Below, piece after piece: positions 1-7,595 of a stretch of 38,824 nucleotides of DNA (within the stretch, counting starts at the first letter, position 1; the number at the start of each line of letters is the position of its first letter). Location: positions 1 through 38,824 of the forward strand of contig JBNPEA010000040.1 in the NCBI GenBank assembly GCA_051117315.1. The letters are read 5' to 3'. The stretch is from Salinarimonas sp051117315 (lineage in GTDB: Bacteria; Pseudomonadota; Alphaproteobacteria; Rhizobiales; Beijerinckiaceae). The notes beneath the pieces are model-generated. The model was not told the origin of the DNA. It saw only the letters and a list, made by a program, of their open reading frames with translations, and ran no database searches. Made by a program: the position numbers and the translations under genes.

Positions 1-75
1 GGTTCGGTCCCTGGTGGCGTTCGAAGGGCATTGAGGGGAGACGAGACACGGGGACCCATCCGCGTCTTGTTTTTC

Positions 76-90
76 GAACAAAGATAGAAC
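76..90. promoter_or_regulatory. SOS (LexA) box ahead of ssb
   Basis: Two GAAC half-sites at 76-79 and 87-90 are separated by exactly 7 bases. This is the direct-repeat GAAC-N7-GAAC (reverse strand GTTC-N7-GTTC) known as the LexA operator of alphaproteobacteria. It lies 128 bp upstream of the ssb start. In many alphaproteobacteria uvrA diverges from ssb and shares such a box, so uvrA may lie just left of the window; that is inference, since no uvrA coding sequence is visible here. Confidence 0.8.
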
Positions 91-217
91 ATGATCAAGT
101 GAGAAGACCGGTGCGAAAGCGCCGTGGACGGAGCCTCCGGCGAGGCGCATCGGGCCTTGCGCAGGCGCGCTTCGACAGCGCAGAAAGACCGACGAGCGAA
201 GGATAGCGGAGGCGATC

Positions 218-754
218 ATGGCCGGCGTGAACAAGGTGATCCTGGTTGGCAACCTGGGCAAGGACCCGGAGGTGCGGCGCACCGCCAACGGCGACCCGAT
301 CGTCAACCTGCGGCTGGCGACGTCGGAGAGCTGGCGCGACAAGGCGACGGGCGAGCGGCGTGAGAAGACCGAGTGGCACTCGGTGGTCATCTTCAACGAG
401 CCGCTGGGCAAGATCGCCGAGCAGTACCTGAAGAAGGGCTCGACGGTGTACATCGAGGGCCAGCTCCAGACCCGCAAGTGGACCGACCGCGAGGGCGTCG
501 AGAAGTACACGACCGAGGTCGTGCTGCAGCGCTTTCGCGGCGAGCTGACGCTGCTGGGCGGCCGCGGCGGCGGCGCTGGCGGTAGCGGTGGCGGCGACTA
601 CGAAGGCGGCGACGATTTCGGCCGCTCCTCGCCGATGGAGCGCCGCCCGGCGAGCCCGGGCGGCGGCGGCGGCGCGGGTGGCGGCACGGGCGGCGGTGCC
701 GGCGGCGGCGGCTCGTCGCGCTACGACGACCTGGACGACGACATCCCGTTCTGA
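218..754 (+). CDS. ssb: Single-stranded DNA-binding protein SSB
   Basis: This is the single-stranded DNA-binding protein used in replication, recombination and repair (178 aa). The N-terminal OB fold (about residues 1-110) opens with MAGVNKVILVGNLGKDPEVR and carries the WRDKATGERREKTEWH segment typical of bacterial SSB. A long glycine-rich linker (about 115-165) follows, then the acidic C-terminal tip DDLDDDIPF that recruits partner proteins. The ATG at 218 has a GGAGG ribosome site just upstream and gives the canonical N-terminus. The SOS box at 76-90 suggests LexA control, as known for alphaproteobacterial ssb/uvrA promoters. The linker is unusually rich in GG and GGG runs; otherwise length and order are ordinary. 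Confidence 0.97.
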   Translation: MAGVNKVILVGNLGKDPEVRRTANGDPIVNLRLATSESWRDKATGERREKTEWHSVVIFNEPLGKIAEQYLKKGSTVYIEGQLQTRKWTDREGVEKYTTEVVLQRFRGELTLLGGRGGGAGGSGGGDYEGGDDFGRSSPMERRPASPGGGGGAGGGTGGGAGGGGSSRYDDLDDDIPF

Positions 755-851
755 GGAGGGGCGAGCCCGCTGGCGATTGATCCACGTCAACCCGCTCGGC
801 GTCGCATGCTCTAGTCTTCCGATCGGGGGCGTCTGCGAACCTGGTGACGCC

Positions 852-3500
852 ATGCCGATCGGGGTCCTCCGCCGAGAGCGCGTCGCGGGACGCGCGCGCC
901 GTCTGCTGCACCTGGCGGCACTCGCGCCGATCCTGGCCGGCACGGCGACCGCGCAGCAGGCGGGCGTGCTTCGCCCGTCGATCGTCGAGCCGGTGCACGA
1001 GGGCGCCGGCGCCGTCTACGTCGAGAGCATCCAGCGCGGGAGCGAGGTGACGCTCGTCGCCTACGATGCGGACGGCGAGCCGTCCCGGCTCGACGTCGTC
1101 GCGAACGCGGCCGGACCCGTGCGGCTGTCGGTTTCCTGGGATGATCCCGTCGACGCGCTGCGTGCCGGCCGCGACATCGCGGCCTGCGCGTCGCGCAGCG
1201 GGGAACCGGCGGTCTGCTCGGAGCGGGTGGAGGTCCGGCCGCGCCCGACGCGGATGATGGCGGCGCCCGTCTACGAAGCGAGCACGGTCTTCTACATGGG
1301 GGCCGGCTGTGTCGGGGCGCTCGCGTCCGGGCTCCTCCCCGGGGCGGAGATCGCGCTGGTCGATCCGACCGCATCGGATCCGCTTCTCGCGATCGCCGAG
1401 GTCGATCCGTTCCGCCCCACGGCGCTCGCCATCCCCGACCCGTTCTGGCCGCGCAGCACGCACGCCCTGCGGCTCGAGGCGCGCCTCGGTGGGCAGCCGT
1501 TCACGACGCAGGGGCGGCTGCCGCCGCTCACGCGCGTCGATACGCCGGCCGGCTGCGAGCGCCGGCTCGAGCCGCCCACCTTTCCCGCGTCGGTTCCTGC
1601 GTGCCGCCCGGTCGTCGCGCTGGAGGGGCTGATCCCCGGCGCGCGCTACCGGATCGCACGCGAGGGCGACGCCGTGCTGTTCGGCCCGCGGTGCGCGACG
1701 ACCCCGGCCGCCGGGTCGCGCCTCGGCGGTCTCCCCCTGCCGGGCGACGCGCTGCGGGCGGACCAGGAGATGCCGGGCGCGAGCCTCGCTTCGTGCGGAC
1801 AAGTCCGCGTCGACGTCGCGCCGGCCGGGCTCCCCCCGGTCGTCATCGAGCCGGTTTCCGCGGGCGACACGACGCTGTCGCTGCTTGATGCGATCGAGGG
1901 CGCGATCCTGTCGGTCGAGGTCGTCGATGCGACGGGCGCCGTGGTGCGTGCTTACGCGGACATCCCGGTCGCCGCACGAACGCTCGCCCCGTTGCGGCTC
2001 TCCGTCGCCGCAGCCGAGGCGTTCGCCCCCGGCCAGACGATCCGCGTGATCGCCCGGATCGTGCCGGGGGCGAGCGGGCCGGCAGCCTGTGCGCAGGAGA
2101 GCGTGGCGGAGGTGCCGGTCGGCCCGGCGCCGACCTCGTTGCGCGCGCCGCAGATCGTGGAGCCGGTCCATGCCTGCATGGGGTCCGTCGTCGTGCGCGC
2201 GCGGCTCGACCGTGCCTCGGCGACCGTGCTCGGCAGCGGCCCCATCCTGAGCGCAGCGGGCGAGAGAAATCTCGAGATCGGGCGCGCGGCGGCCGACCGC
2301 ATTCCGCTCCATTATGCGCTCGAGGCCGGCTGGTCGCTGGTCGCGCGCCAGTCCGTCGGCGGCATCGAGAGCGGCGCGAGCGCGGCCGTCACGGTGGCGC
2401 CGGCACCCGACCTCCGGCACCTCGTCCTCGACATCCGCGGCGCGGGGATGCGCGACCTGCGCCACGGCGACGCCTATGTCCTCGACGCCTGCCGGGCGGA
2501 CGTCCACGTCCTCAACGGCCCCGTCGGTGCGCAGGTGGACGTCGTCCGCACCGAGCGGGAAACGCCGGGTGGCGCGATGGCCTCGGCTCACCGCCTGCTG
2601 GCGCAGGGTGTCCTGCACGGCGCGAGCGACGCCGTGATCTCGCTTCCCGCGGCCTCGCTCCTTCCGGGAGACCGCGTGGTGGCCCGGCCGAGCCTGTGCG
2701 GACGCACCAGCGAAGTGCCGACGCCCTCGAACGTGCTCCGTGCCGTCCATGCGTTGACCATCGACGACCCGCGGCTCGCGACGGTGGAGGTCCCCGACGC
2801 CGGCGGACGTCTGCTCACGATCGACATCGATCTCGGATGCCCGGCGCGGCGCCCGCTCGCCGTGACGCTCGCGAGCGACGCGCCGGGCGTCGTCGAGATC
2901 GTCGACCCGGCGTCCGGTTCCCTGACGATCGCGCAGGACGCGACGTCGGCGCGCATCGTCGTGCGTGCGAAGGCCAGGGGCCGCGCGATCCTGTCCGCCT
3001 GGGGGCCGCACGTCGTCGCCCGCCCGGCCGCGGCGGGGCTCGGCGCCTCCGGGCTGGCGCAGGTGCGGGTCTTCGCCTGGAGCGCGCCGCTGACCGTGCC
3101 GGTCGTGCTGCACCCGAGCCCGCCGCCACCCGGCGACGTGATCCCCGACGTGCCCTATGGGGGACAGCCGTTCGAAGGCGCGCCGGCAGCCGCGTCCATC
3201 GTGACGGGGCGCGGAACCCGTGTCCTCAGCATCACCAACACGAGCGGCGGGCAATGCTCGCTGCGCCTGCTCGAGGCGCTCGGTCCCCCCGAGAACCCGT
3301 GCGTGGCGCCCGTGCCCATCGCCGCCTACGTGCGGCCGGAGGGCGCGCGACTCGGCGGCATCCCGACTTCCGTCGACCTGACGACGCGCCCGGGCGCGCC
3401 GCTGCGGGTCGACCGGACCTGGTACGCGTGCAGCGTCGGCGATCCATGCGACGAGGACGACGTCGGCCTGCGTCTGGAGTACGAGGCGCTCGTCGACTGA
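852..3500 (+). CDS. Large secreted protein with degenerate tandem repeats, function unknown
   Basis: The function is not recognised. The ATG at 852 gives 882 aa starting with a signal peptide: basic MPIGVLRRERVAGRARR, a hydrophobic stretch LLHLAALAPILAGTATA, and a likely cleavage after TAQQ. The frame is open further upstream, but only this start gives a signal peptide and avoids overlap with ssb. The mature part reads as about six degenerate repeats of 90-100 residues, many opening with P-x-I/V-x-EPV (VEPVHEGAG, IEPVSAGDT, VEPVHACMG) followed by an L-x-PG-x-x-V/I strand motif, so probably Ig-like beta modules. A region near residues 640-720 (SGSLTIAQDATSARIVVRA) resembles bacterial Ig-like folds. 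Several paired cysteines suit an exported protein. It ends 10 bp from the convergent thiolase gene. Confidence 0.8.
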   Translation: MPIGVLRRERVAGRARRLLHLAALAPILAGTATAQQAGVLRPSIVEPVHEGAGAVYVESIQRGSEVTLVAYDADGEPSRLDVVANAAGPVRLSVSWDDPVDALRAGRDIAACASRSGEPAVCSERVEVRPRPTRMMAAPVYEASTVFYMGAGCVGALASGLLPGAEIALVDPTASDPLLAIAEVDPFRPTALAIPDPFWPRSTHALRLEARLGGQPFTTQGRLPPLTRVDTPAGCERRLEPPTFPASVPACRPVVALEGLIPGARYRIAREGDAVLFGPRCATTPAAGSRLGGLPLPGDALRADQEMPGASLASCGQVRVDVAPAGLPPVVIEPVSAGDTTLSLLDAIEGAILSVEVVDATGAVVRAYADIPVAARTLAPLRLSVAAAEAFAPGQTIRVIARIVPGASGPAACAQESVAEVPVGPAPTSLRAPQIVEPVHACMGSVVVRARLDRASATVLGSGPILSAAGERNLEIGRAAADRIPLHYALEAGWSLVARQSVGGIESGASAAVTVAPAPDLRHLVLDIRGAGMRDLRHGDAYVLDACRADVHVLNGPVGAQVDVVRTERETPGGAMASAHRLLAQGVLHGASDAVISLPAASLLPGDRVVARPSLCGRTSEVPTPSNVLRAVHALTIDDPRLATVEVPDAGGRLLTIDIDLGCPARRPLAVTLASDAPGVVEIVDPASGSLTIAQDATSARIVVRAKARGRAILSAWGPHVVARPAAAGLGASGLAQVRVFAWSAPLTVPVVLHPSPPPPGDVIPDVPYGGQPFEGAPAAASIVTGRGTRVLSITNTSGGQCSLRLLEALGPPENPCVAPVPIAAYVRPEGARLGGIPTSVDLTTRPGAPLRVDRTWYACSVGDPCDEDDVGLRLEYEALVD

Positions 3501-3513
3501 CGCGGGTGCGTCA
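3498..3513. terminator. Possible bidirectional hairpin spanning two convergent stop codons
   Basis: TGACGC-GGGT-GCGTCA is a perfect 6-bp stem with a 4-base loop. Its outer arms are the stop codons of the secreted-protein gene (TGA, 3498-3500) and of the thiolase gene (TCA on this strand, 3511-3513). There is no T-tract, so termination is only inferred from position. Confidence 0.35.
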
Positions 3514-4713
3514 CGCCCGCTCGAGCGCCATCGCCACGCCCTGGCCGACGCCCACGCACATGGTCGCCAGCGCCAGCCGCCCGTCGCGGGCGTGCATCGC
3601 GCGGGCGGCGGTGCCGACGAGGCGGGCGCCGGACATGCCGAGCGGATGGCCGAGCGCGATGGCGCCGCCGTGCGGGTTGACGTGGGCGGCGTCGTCCGGA
3701 ACGCCGAGCTCACGGAGGGCCGCGAGCACCTGCGCGGCGAAGGCCTCGTTGAGCTCCAGCACGTCGAACTCGGCCACCGAGAGGCCGAGCCGCGCGCACA
3801 GCTTGCGGGTGGCGGGCACCGGGCCCACGCCCATCACTCGCGGCGCCACGCCCGCCGACGCCATCCCGAGCACCCGGGCGATCGGCGTGAGCCCGAGCGC
3901 CTCGGCGCGCTCGCGGGTGGCGAGCACGAGCGCGGCGGCGCCGTCGTTGACGCCCGAGGCGTTGCCCGCGGTGACCGTCCCGTCCGCGCGGAACGGCGTC
4001 TTCAGCGCGGCGAGCGCGTCCGCCGTCGTCTCCGGGCGGGGATGCTCGTCGCGGTCCACCACCTCGACGGCGCCCTTGCGGCCGGGGATCTCGACGGGGA
4101 CGATCTCGCCGGCGTGGAAGCCCGCCTGCGCGGCGGCCCCGTAGCGCTGCTGCGAGCGCAGCGCGAACGCGTCCTGGTCGGCACGGGAGACGCCGCACTC
4201 GGCGGCGACGTTCTCGCCGGTCTCGGGCATCGAGTCGATGCCGTACTGCGCCTTCATCACCGGGTTGACGAAGCGCCAGCCGATCGTCGTGTCGTGGATC
4301 TCGGCGGAGCGCTGGAACGCGCTCTCGGCCTTGCCCATGACGAGCGGCGCGCGGGTCATCGACTCGACGCCGCCGGCGATGGCGCAGTCGATCTCGCCGG
4401 CGCGGATGGCGCGGGCGGCGGCGCCCACCGCGTCCATGCCCGACGCGCACAGCCGGTTGAGGGTGAGGCCCGGCACCGTCTCCGGCAGGCCGGCGAGGAG
4501 CAGCGCCATGCGTGCGACGTTGCGGTTGTCCTCGCCCGCCTGGTTGGCGCAGCCGAGATGGACCTCGTCGAGCGCGTCGGCGAGGGCGGGCGTGCGCGCG
4601 ACGAGGGCGCGGATCGGCACCGCCGCGAGATCGTCCGCGCGCACGCGCGCCAGCGCGCCGCCGTAGCGGCCGATCGGCGTGCGCACGTAGTCGCAGATGT
4701 AGACGTCGCGCAT
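3511..4713 (-). CDS. pcaF: Acetyl-CoA acyltransferase, 3-oxoadipyl-CoA thiolase type
   Basis: This is a degradative thiolase (400 aa, the usual PcaF length). PcaF enzymes cleave 3-oxoadipyl-CoA to succinyl-CoA and acetyl-CoA at the end of the beta-ketoadipate pathway. The N-terminus MRDVYICDYVRTPIGRYGG and the segment CANQAGEDNRNVARM (about 55-69) are PcaF hallmarks. The nucleophilic cysteine is C89 in NRLCASGMDAVG; the catalytic histidine lies in NPHGGAIALGHPLG (near 345-358) and the second cysteine in TMCVGVGQG near the C-terminus. No other pca genes are adjacent, so the exact substrate is uncertain; a general beta-ketothiolase of fatty-acid breakdown is the alternative. It is convergent with the secreted-protein gene. 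Confidence 0.85.
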   Translation of the reverse strand: MRDVYICDYVRTPIGRYGGALARVRADDLAAVPIRALVARTPALADALDEVHLGCANQAGEDNRNVARMALLLAGLPETVPGLTLNRLCASGMDAVGAAARAIRAGEIDCAIAGGVESMTRAPLVMGKAESAFQRSAEIHDTTIGWRFVNPVMKAQYGIDSMPETGENVAAECGVSRADQDAFALRSQQRYGAAAQAGFHAGEIVPVEIPGRKGAVEVVDRDEHPRPETTADALAALKTPFRADGTVTAGNASGVNDGAAALVLATRERAEALGLTPIARVLGMASAGVAPRVMGVGPVPATRKLCARLGLSVAEFDVLELNEAFAAQVLAALRELGVPDDAAHVNPHGGAIALGHPLGMSGARLVGTAARAMHARDGRLALATMCVGVGQGVAMALERA

Positions 4714-4837
4714 GGCTCTTCCTCCCGCCCTCCCGGCTCGCCGGGGACCCGTGTGTCGCGCCGGCGGGGCGCGCGGTCAAGGGAGCGGTGCGCCAGGCCG
4801 GATGGGTCACGGCGCGCCGAGGGGCAGCGAGGGACGC

Positions 4838-5257
4838 TCAATCCGCCGGGGGCTTGCCGCGCAGGCTCTTGGTGCGGGCGTGCTTCGCCTTGGTGTCGAG
4901 CCGCCGGCGCTTCGAGCCCAGTGTCGGGCGCGTCGGGCGGCGCGGCGGGGGGCGGTAGGCGGCGCGGCGGATGAGGTCGACGAGCCGCGCGATCGCGTCG
5001 GCGCGGTTGCGCTCCTGGTCGCGGTAGACCTGGGCGGTGATGACGATCACGCCGTCCTTCGTCATCCGCGAGCCGGCGATCGCCGGCAGCCGCGCCTTCA
5101 CCGGATCGGGCAGGGAGGGGGAGCCGAGGGCGTCGAAGCGCAGCTGCACCGCGCTGGAGACCTTGTTGACGTTCTGCCCGCCGGGGCCGGAGGCGCGGAT
5201 CGGCACCATCTCGATCTCGCCCTCGTCCAGGGCGATCGTCGGCGTGACCTCGATCAT
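4838..5257 (-). CDS. arfB: Peptidyl-tRNA hydrolase ArfB (ribosome rescue)
   Basis: This is a class-I release-factor-like protein that hydrolyses peptidyl-tRNA on stalled ribosomes (139 aa; E. coli ArfB/YaeJ is about 140). The catalytic loop ASGPGGQNVNKVSSAVQLRF contains GGQ. The C-terminus is a basic tail rich in K and R (TLGSKRRRLDTKAKHARTKS), which in ArfB enters the empty mRNA channel. The start chosen is MIEVTPTIALDEGE, matching the family N-terminus; the frame stays open for 25 more codons but these would run into the divergent gene at 5316. There is no release-factor domain 1 or 3, which separates it from RF1/RF2. Confidence 0.92.
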   Translation of the reverse strand: MIEVTPTIALDEGEIEMVPIRASGPGGQNVNKVSSAVQLRFDALGSPSLPDPVKARLPAIAGSRMTKDGVIVITAQVYRDQERNRADAIARLVDLIRRAAYRPPPRRPTRPTLGSKRRRLDTKAKHARTKSLRGKPPAD

Positions 5258-5315
5258 TTGAAACTCGCGACGGGCGTTCCGATATAGGAGCGAGACGAGA
5301 GGGAGATGTGAGCGC

Positions 5316-5642
5316 ATGATCCGTTTCATCAAGTACGACGGCCGTCAACCGCGGCTGGTCACGATCCCGCGGTGGGCCATCGGGCTGGGGCTGGTCGCCG
5401 CGTTCATCGTCGGCCTGCTCGTGCTCACGCTCGCCTTCGGCATCGCGCTCGTCGCCGTGCCGGTGCTGCTGGTGGCGGGCGGCGTCGCCGCCTGGATCGG
5501 GCGCGGCAAGTCGCTCGCTGGCAAGCGGGACGTCGCACCGCACGGCGCCGATGCGCAGGACCCGCTGCGCCCGCGCCGGCCCGGGGAGCGCGACATCATC
5601 GATGTCGAGTATCGGGTGGTCGATCGCGACGAGCCGCGCTGA
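5316..5642 (+). CDS. Small two-helix membrane protein, hypothetical
   Basis: This 108-aa protein is not recognised. A short basic N-terminus (MIRFIKYDGRQPRLVTIPRW) is followed by one long hydrophobic stretch, about residues 21-60, enough for two closely spaced membrane helices (IGLGLVAAFIVGLLVLTLAF then GIALVAVPVLLVAGGVAAWI). A polar, charged C-terminal tail of about 45 residues ends DIIDVEYRVVDRDEPR. The ATG at 5316 follows a GAGGGAGATG ribosome-site stretch. The next gene starts 7 bp after the stop, so the two are probably co-transcribed, divergently from arfB. Confidence 0.75.
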   Translation: MIRFIKYDGRQPRLVTIPRWAIGLGLVAAFIVGLLVLTLAFGIALVAVPVLLVAGGVAAWIGRGKSLAGKRDVAPHGADAQDPLRPRRPGERDIIDVEYRVVDRDEPR

Positions 5643-5649
5643 GGCTCGC

Positions 5650-5943
5650 ATGGGCGAGGCCTTCGTGCGCCGCGACGACGACGGCTTCGACGTCGACGCC
5701 GCGATGATCGGGGACGGGCTGGGGCTCGAGCCCGCCCGCGTCGTCGCGCTCCTGCGCGAGGGCGCGATCACCAGCCGCGTCGAGCGCGGAGAGGGCGAGG
5801 ATGCGGGCCGCTGGCGGCTGAGCTTCTTCCACGAGAGCGCGCGCTTCCGCATCATCGTCGACGAGGCGGGGCGGGTGCTGACGCGCTCGCGCGTCTCCTT
5901 CGGCGACGCGCCGCTGCCGCCGGCCATGCGCCGGCCGGGCTAG
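5650..5943 (+). CDS. Small conserved protein, DUF6522-like
   Basis: This 97-aa soluble protein has the look of the alphaproteobacterial DUF6522 family: an N-terminal FDVDAAMIGDGLGLEPARVVALLREGAITSR segment (shown here in part), then SRVERGEGEDAGRWRLSFFH and FRIIVDEAGRVL. The function of the family is unknown to me. The ATG at 5650 is used because it sits 7 bp after the preceding stop and gives the full conserved N-terminus. It probably shares an operon with the upstream small membrane protein. Confidence 0.7.
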   Translation: MGEAFVRRDDDGFDVDAAMIGDGLGLEPARVVALLREGAITSRVERGEGEDAGRWRLSFFHESARFRIIVDEAGRVLTRSRVSFGDAPLPPAMRRPG

Positions 5944-6066
5944 GCGTCGCGCGAGGGGGCGGGCCGCGGTGCAGAGCCGCCGCGTTGACCACCCCTTAAC
6001 CGTTCCCGTTCATCTTCCGGAAAGCATGTCGCGCCGTGTCGCGGCCGTTCCGGAGCCCTCGCACCC

Positions 6067-7482
6067 GTGCCCCGCCGCGCCCTTCGTCTCCCTCGCCTCC
6101 GAACCGCGCTCGCGCTCGCCGCCGGCCTCGCCGCCGTGGGCGTCGTCGCGACGAGCGACGGTGCGCGGGCGCAGGCGTCCATACAGGTGCCCGCGGTGGA
6201 GGAGCCCGACGCGGCGGACGACGATCTCGGCCTGCGCCCCGCCGCCCGCGATCCGCTCGTCTTCGCGCCGGTGCGCGCCGAGGTGCGCGTCCCCGTCACC
6301 CGCCTCGCGCCGAGCCCGCCCGCGCCGGCGGCCGCCCCGCGCGGGACGCCCGAGGCCGACCCGTGGGCGCCGCTCGGCATCCGCGCCGGCGCGCTGACGC
6401 TGCGGCCCGCGCTCACGCAGTCGCTGGGCTGGGACTCCAATCCCGATCGGGTGGAGACCGGTGCGAAGGGCCGCGCGCTGTCGCGCACCGAGGGCGTGGT
6501 CACGCTCGAGAGCGACTGGTCCCGCCACGCCCTAACCGGCTCCGTGCAGGGCGTCTACGACACCTATCGCGGCGGCGACCCCGAGCCGCGGCTCTCGGGC
6601 GCGGCGGACGTGGGGCTTCGCCTCGACATCCTGCGCGACACCGCGCTGACGCTCGGCGCGAGCGCCGCGACCGCCACCGAGCGGATCGGCTCGCCGGAGC
6701 TCCCCGGCGACCTCGCCGAGGGCCCGCGGACCTCCACGCTCGCCGCGCGCGCCGCGCTCGACACCCGTTTCAACCGGCTCGCGCTCGGCCTGCGCGGCGG
6801 CATCGCACGCACCCTCAACGACGATGCGACGCGCCGCGACGGCACCCGGCTCGACCGCTCCGGCGACGACGTCACCGAGACGAGCGCCGCGCTGCGGCTG
6901 GGTTTCGAGGTCTCGCCGCGCCTCGTGCCCTTCGTCGAGGCCGAGATCGACCGGCGGCGCTACGACGAGGCCGGGAGCGCGCGGGATTCGACCGGGCGCA
7001 CCGGGCGCGTCGGCGCCGAGATCGGGCTCACGCGCCTCCTCGTCGGCGAGGTCTCCGCCGGCGGGCAGGTCCGCGCCTACGACGATGCGACCGGCCGCGA
7101 GGTGGACGGGACCGTGGCCGAGGCCCGGCTCGTGTGGACGCCGACGCCGCTCACCACCGTCACGCTCGCCGGCGAGAGCCGCATCGCCGAGACCAACGTC
7201 GCCGGCGCCCGCGCCGCCGAGGCCCGGCGCGCCAGCCTCGCCGTCTCCCACGCCGCGCGCCGCAACCTCATCCTGGACGCCGCGCTGAGCGTCGCGCGTA
7301 CGGATTATGTCGGCAGCCCGCTCGCCGAGGAACTGGTCACCGCCAGCGCCGGGGCCGAATGGCGGCTGAACCGCTCGCTCGCCCTGACCGGCCGCTACAC
7401 CCACGAGCGGCTCGAGTCGACCGCGCCCGGCGGCGACCACGTGGCGGACATCGCGCTGATCGGGCTGCGCCTGACCCGCTGA
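6067..7482 (+). CDS. Outer-membrane beta-barrel protein (BBP2-like)
   Basis: This is a predicted exported outer-membrane protein (471 aa from a GTG start). The N-terminus MPRRALRLPRLRTALALAAG is a signal peptide ending near DGARAQ. A proline/alanine-rich stretch (about 40-105) precedes a C-terminal region (about 110-471) of alternating polar and hydrophobic strands, for example LRPALTQSLGWDSNPD, ALTGSVQGVYDTYR and LALTGRYTHERLES, ending in a barrel-like last strand IALIGLRLTR. This resembles the beta-barrel porin 2 class often tied to surface polysaccharide. No polysaccharide genes lie nearby, so its role here is unknown. No clear ribosome site was seen before the GTG. Confidence 0.75.
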   Translation: MPRRALRLPRLRTALALAAGLAAVGVVATSDGARAQASIQVPAVEEPDAADDDLGLRPAARDPLVFAPVRAEVRVPVTRLAPSPPAPAAAPRGTPEADPWAPLGIRAGALTLRPALTQSLGWDSNPDRVETGAKGRALSRTEGVVTLESDWSRHALTGSVQGVYDTYRGGDPEPRLSGAADVGLRLDILRDTALTLGASAATATERIGSPELPGDLAEGPRTSTLAARAALDTRFNRLALGLRGGIARTLNDDATRRDGTRLDRSGDDVTETSAALRLGFEVSPRLVPFVEAEIDRRRYDEAGSARDSTGRTGRVGAEIGLTRLLVGEVSAGGQVRAYDDATGREVDGTVAEARLVWTPTPLTTVTLAGESRIAETNVAGARAAEARRASLAVSHAARRNLILDAALSVARTDYVGSPLAEELVTASAGAEWRLNRSLALTGRYTHERLESTAPGGDHVADIALIGLRLTR

Positions 7483-7544
7483 GGGTTGCCAAGCCGGCGT
7501 CGCGCGGGCGAAGCTCGCCGCCTCACGGGGAGGCGAGCGACGCC

Positions 7545-7595
7545 ATGCAGCTCTCGACCAGATGAAGCTCTCGAAGCGATGAAGCTCCTGCCGCA
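7545..7595 (+). repeat. Three tandem 17-bp start-codon repeats (micro-ORF cascade)
   Basis: Three imperfect 17-bp units begin at 7545, 7562 and 7579, each with ATG-(A/C)AGCTC. The first two open tiny frames, MQLSTR-stop (7545-7565) and MKLSKR-stop (7562-7582). Each TGA overlaps the next ATG, and the third ATG is the start of the methyltransferase. The only strong Shine-Dalgarno-like sequence (GGGGAGGCGAG, about 7528-7538) stands before the first unit. This allows a translational hand-over from one ATG to the next. Confidence 0.75.

Noticed and set aside
540..720. GGC/GGT repeats resembling a microsatellite or CRISPR-like pattern
   Set aside because: They are codons of the glycine-rich SSB linker, in frame with the gene.
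393..3713. A minus-strand open frame of about 1100 codons opposite ssb and the secreted protein
   Set aside because: It runs antisense to two well-supported genes, is dominated by R, A and P from high-GC shadow coding, and shows no domain or start signal.
5984..6012. TTGACC as a -35 box for the outer-membrane protein gene
   Set aside because: No acceptable -10 stands at 16-18 bp, so it was not listed as a promoter.
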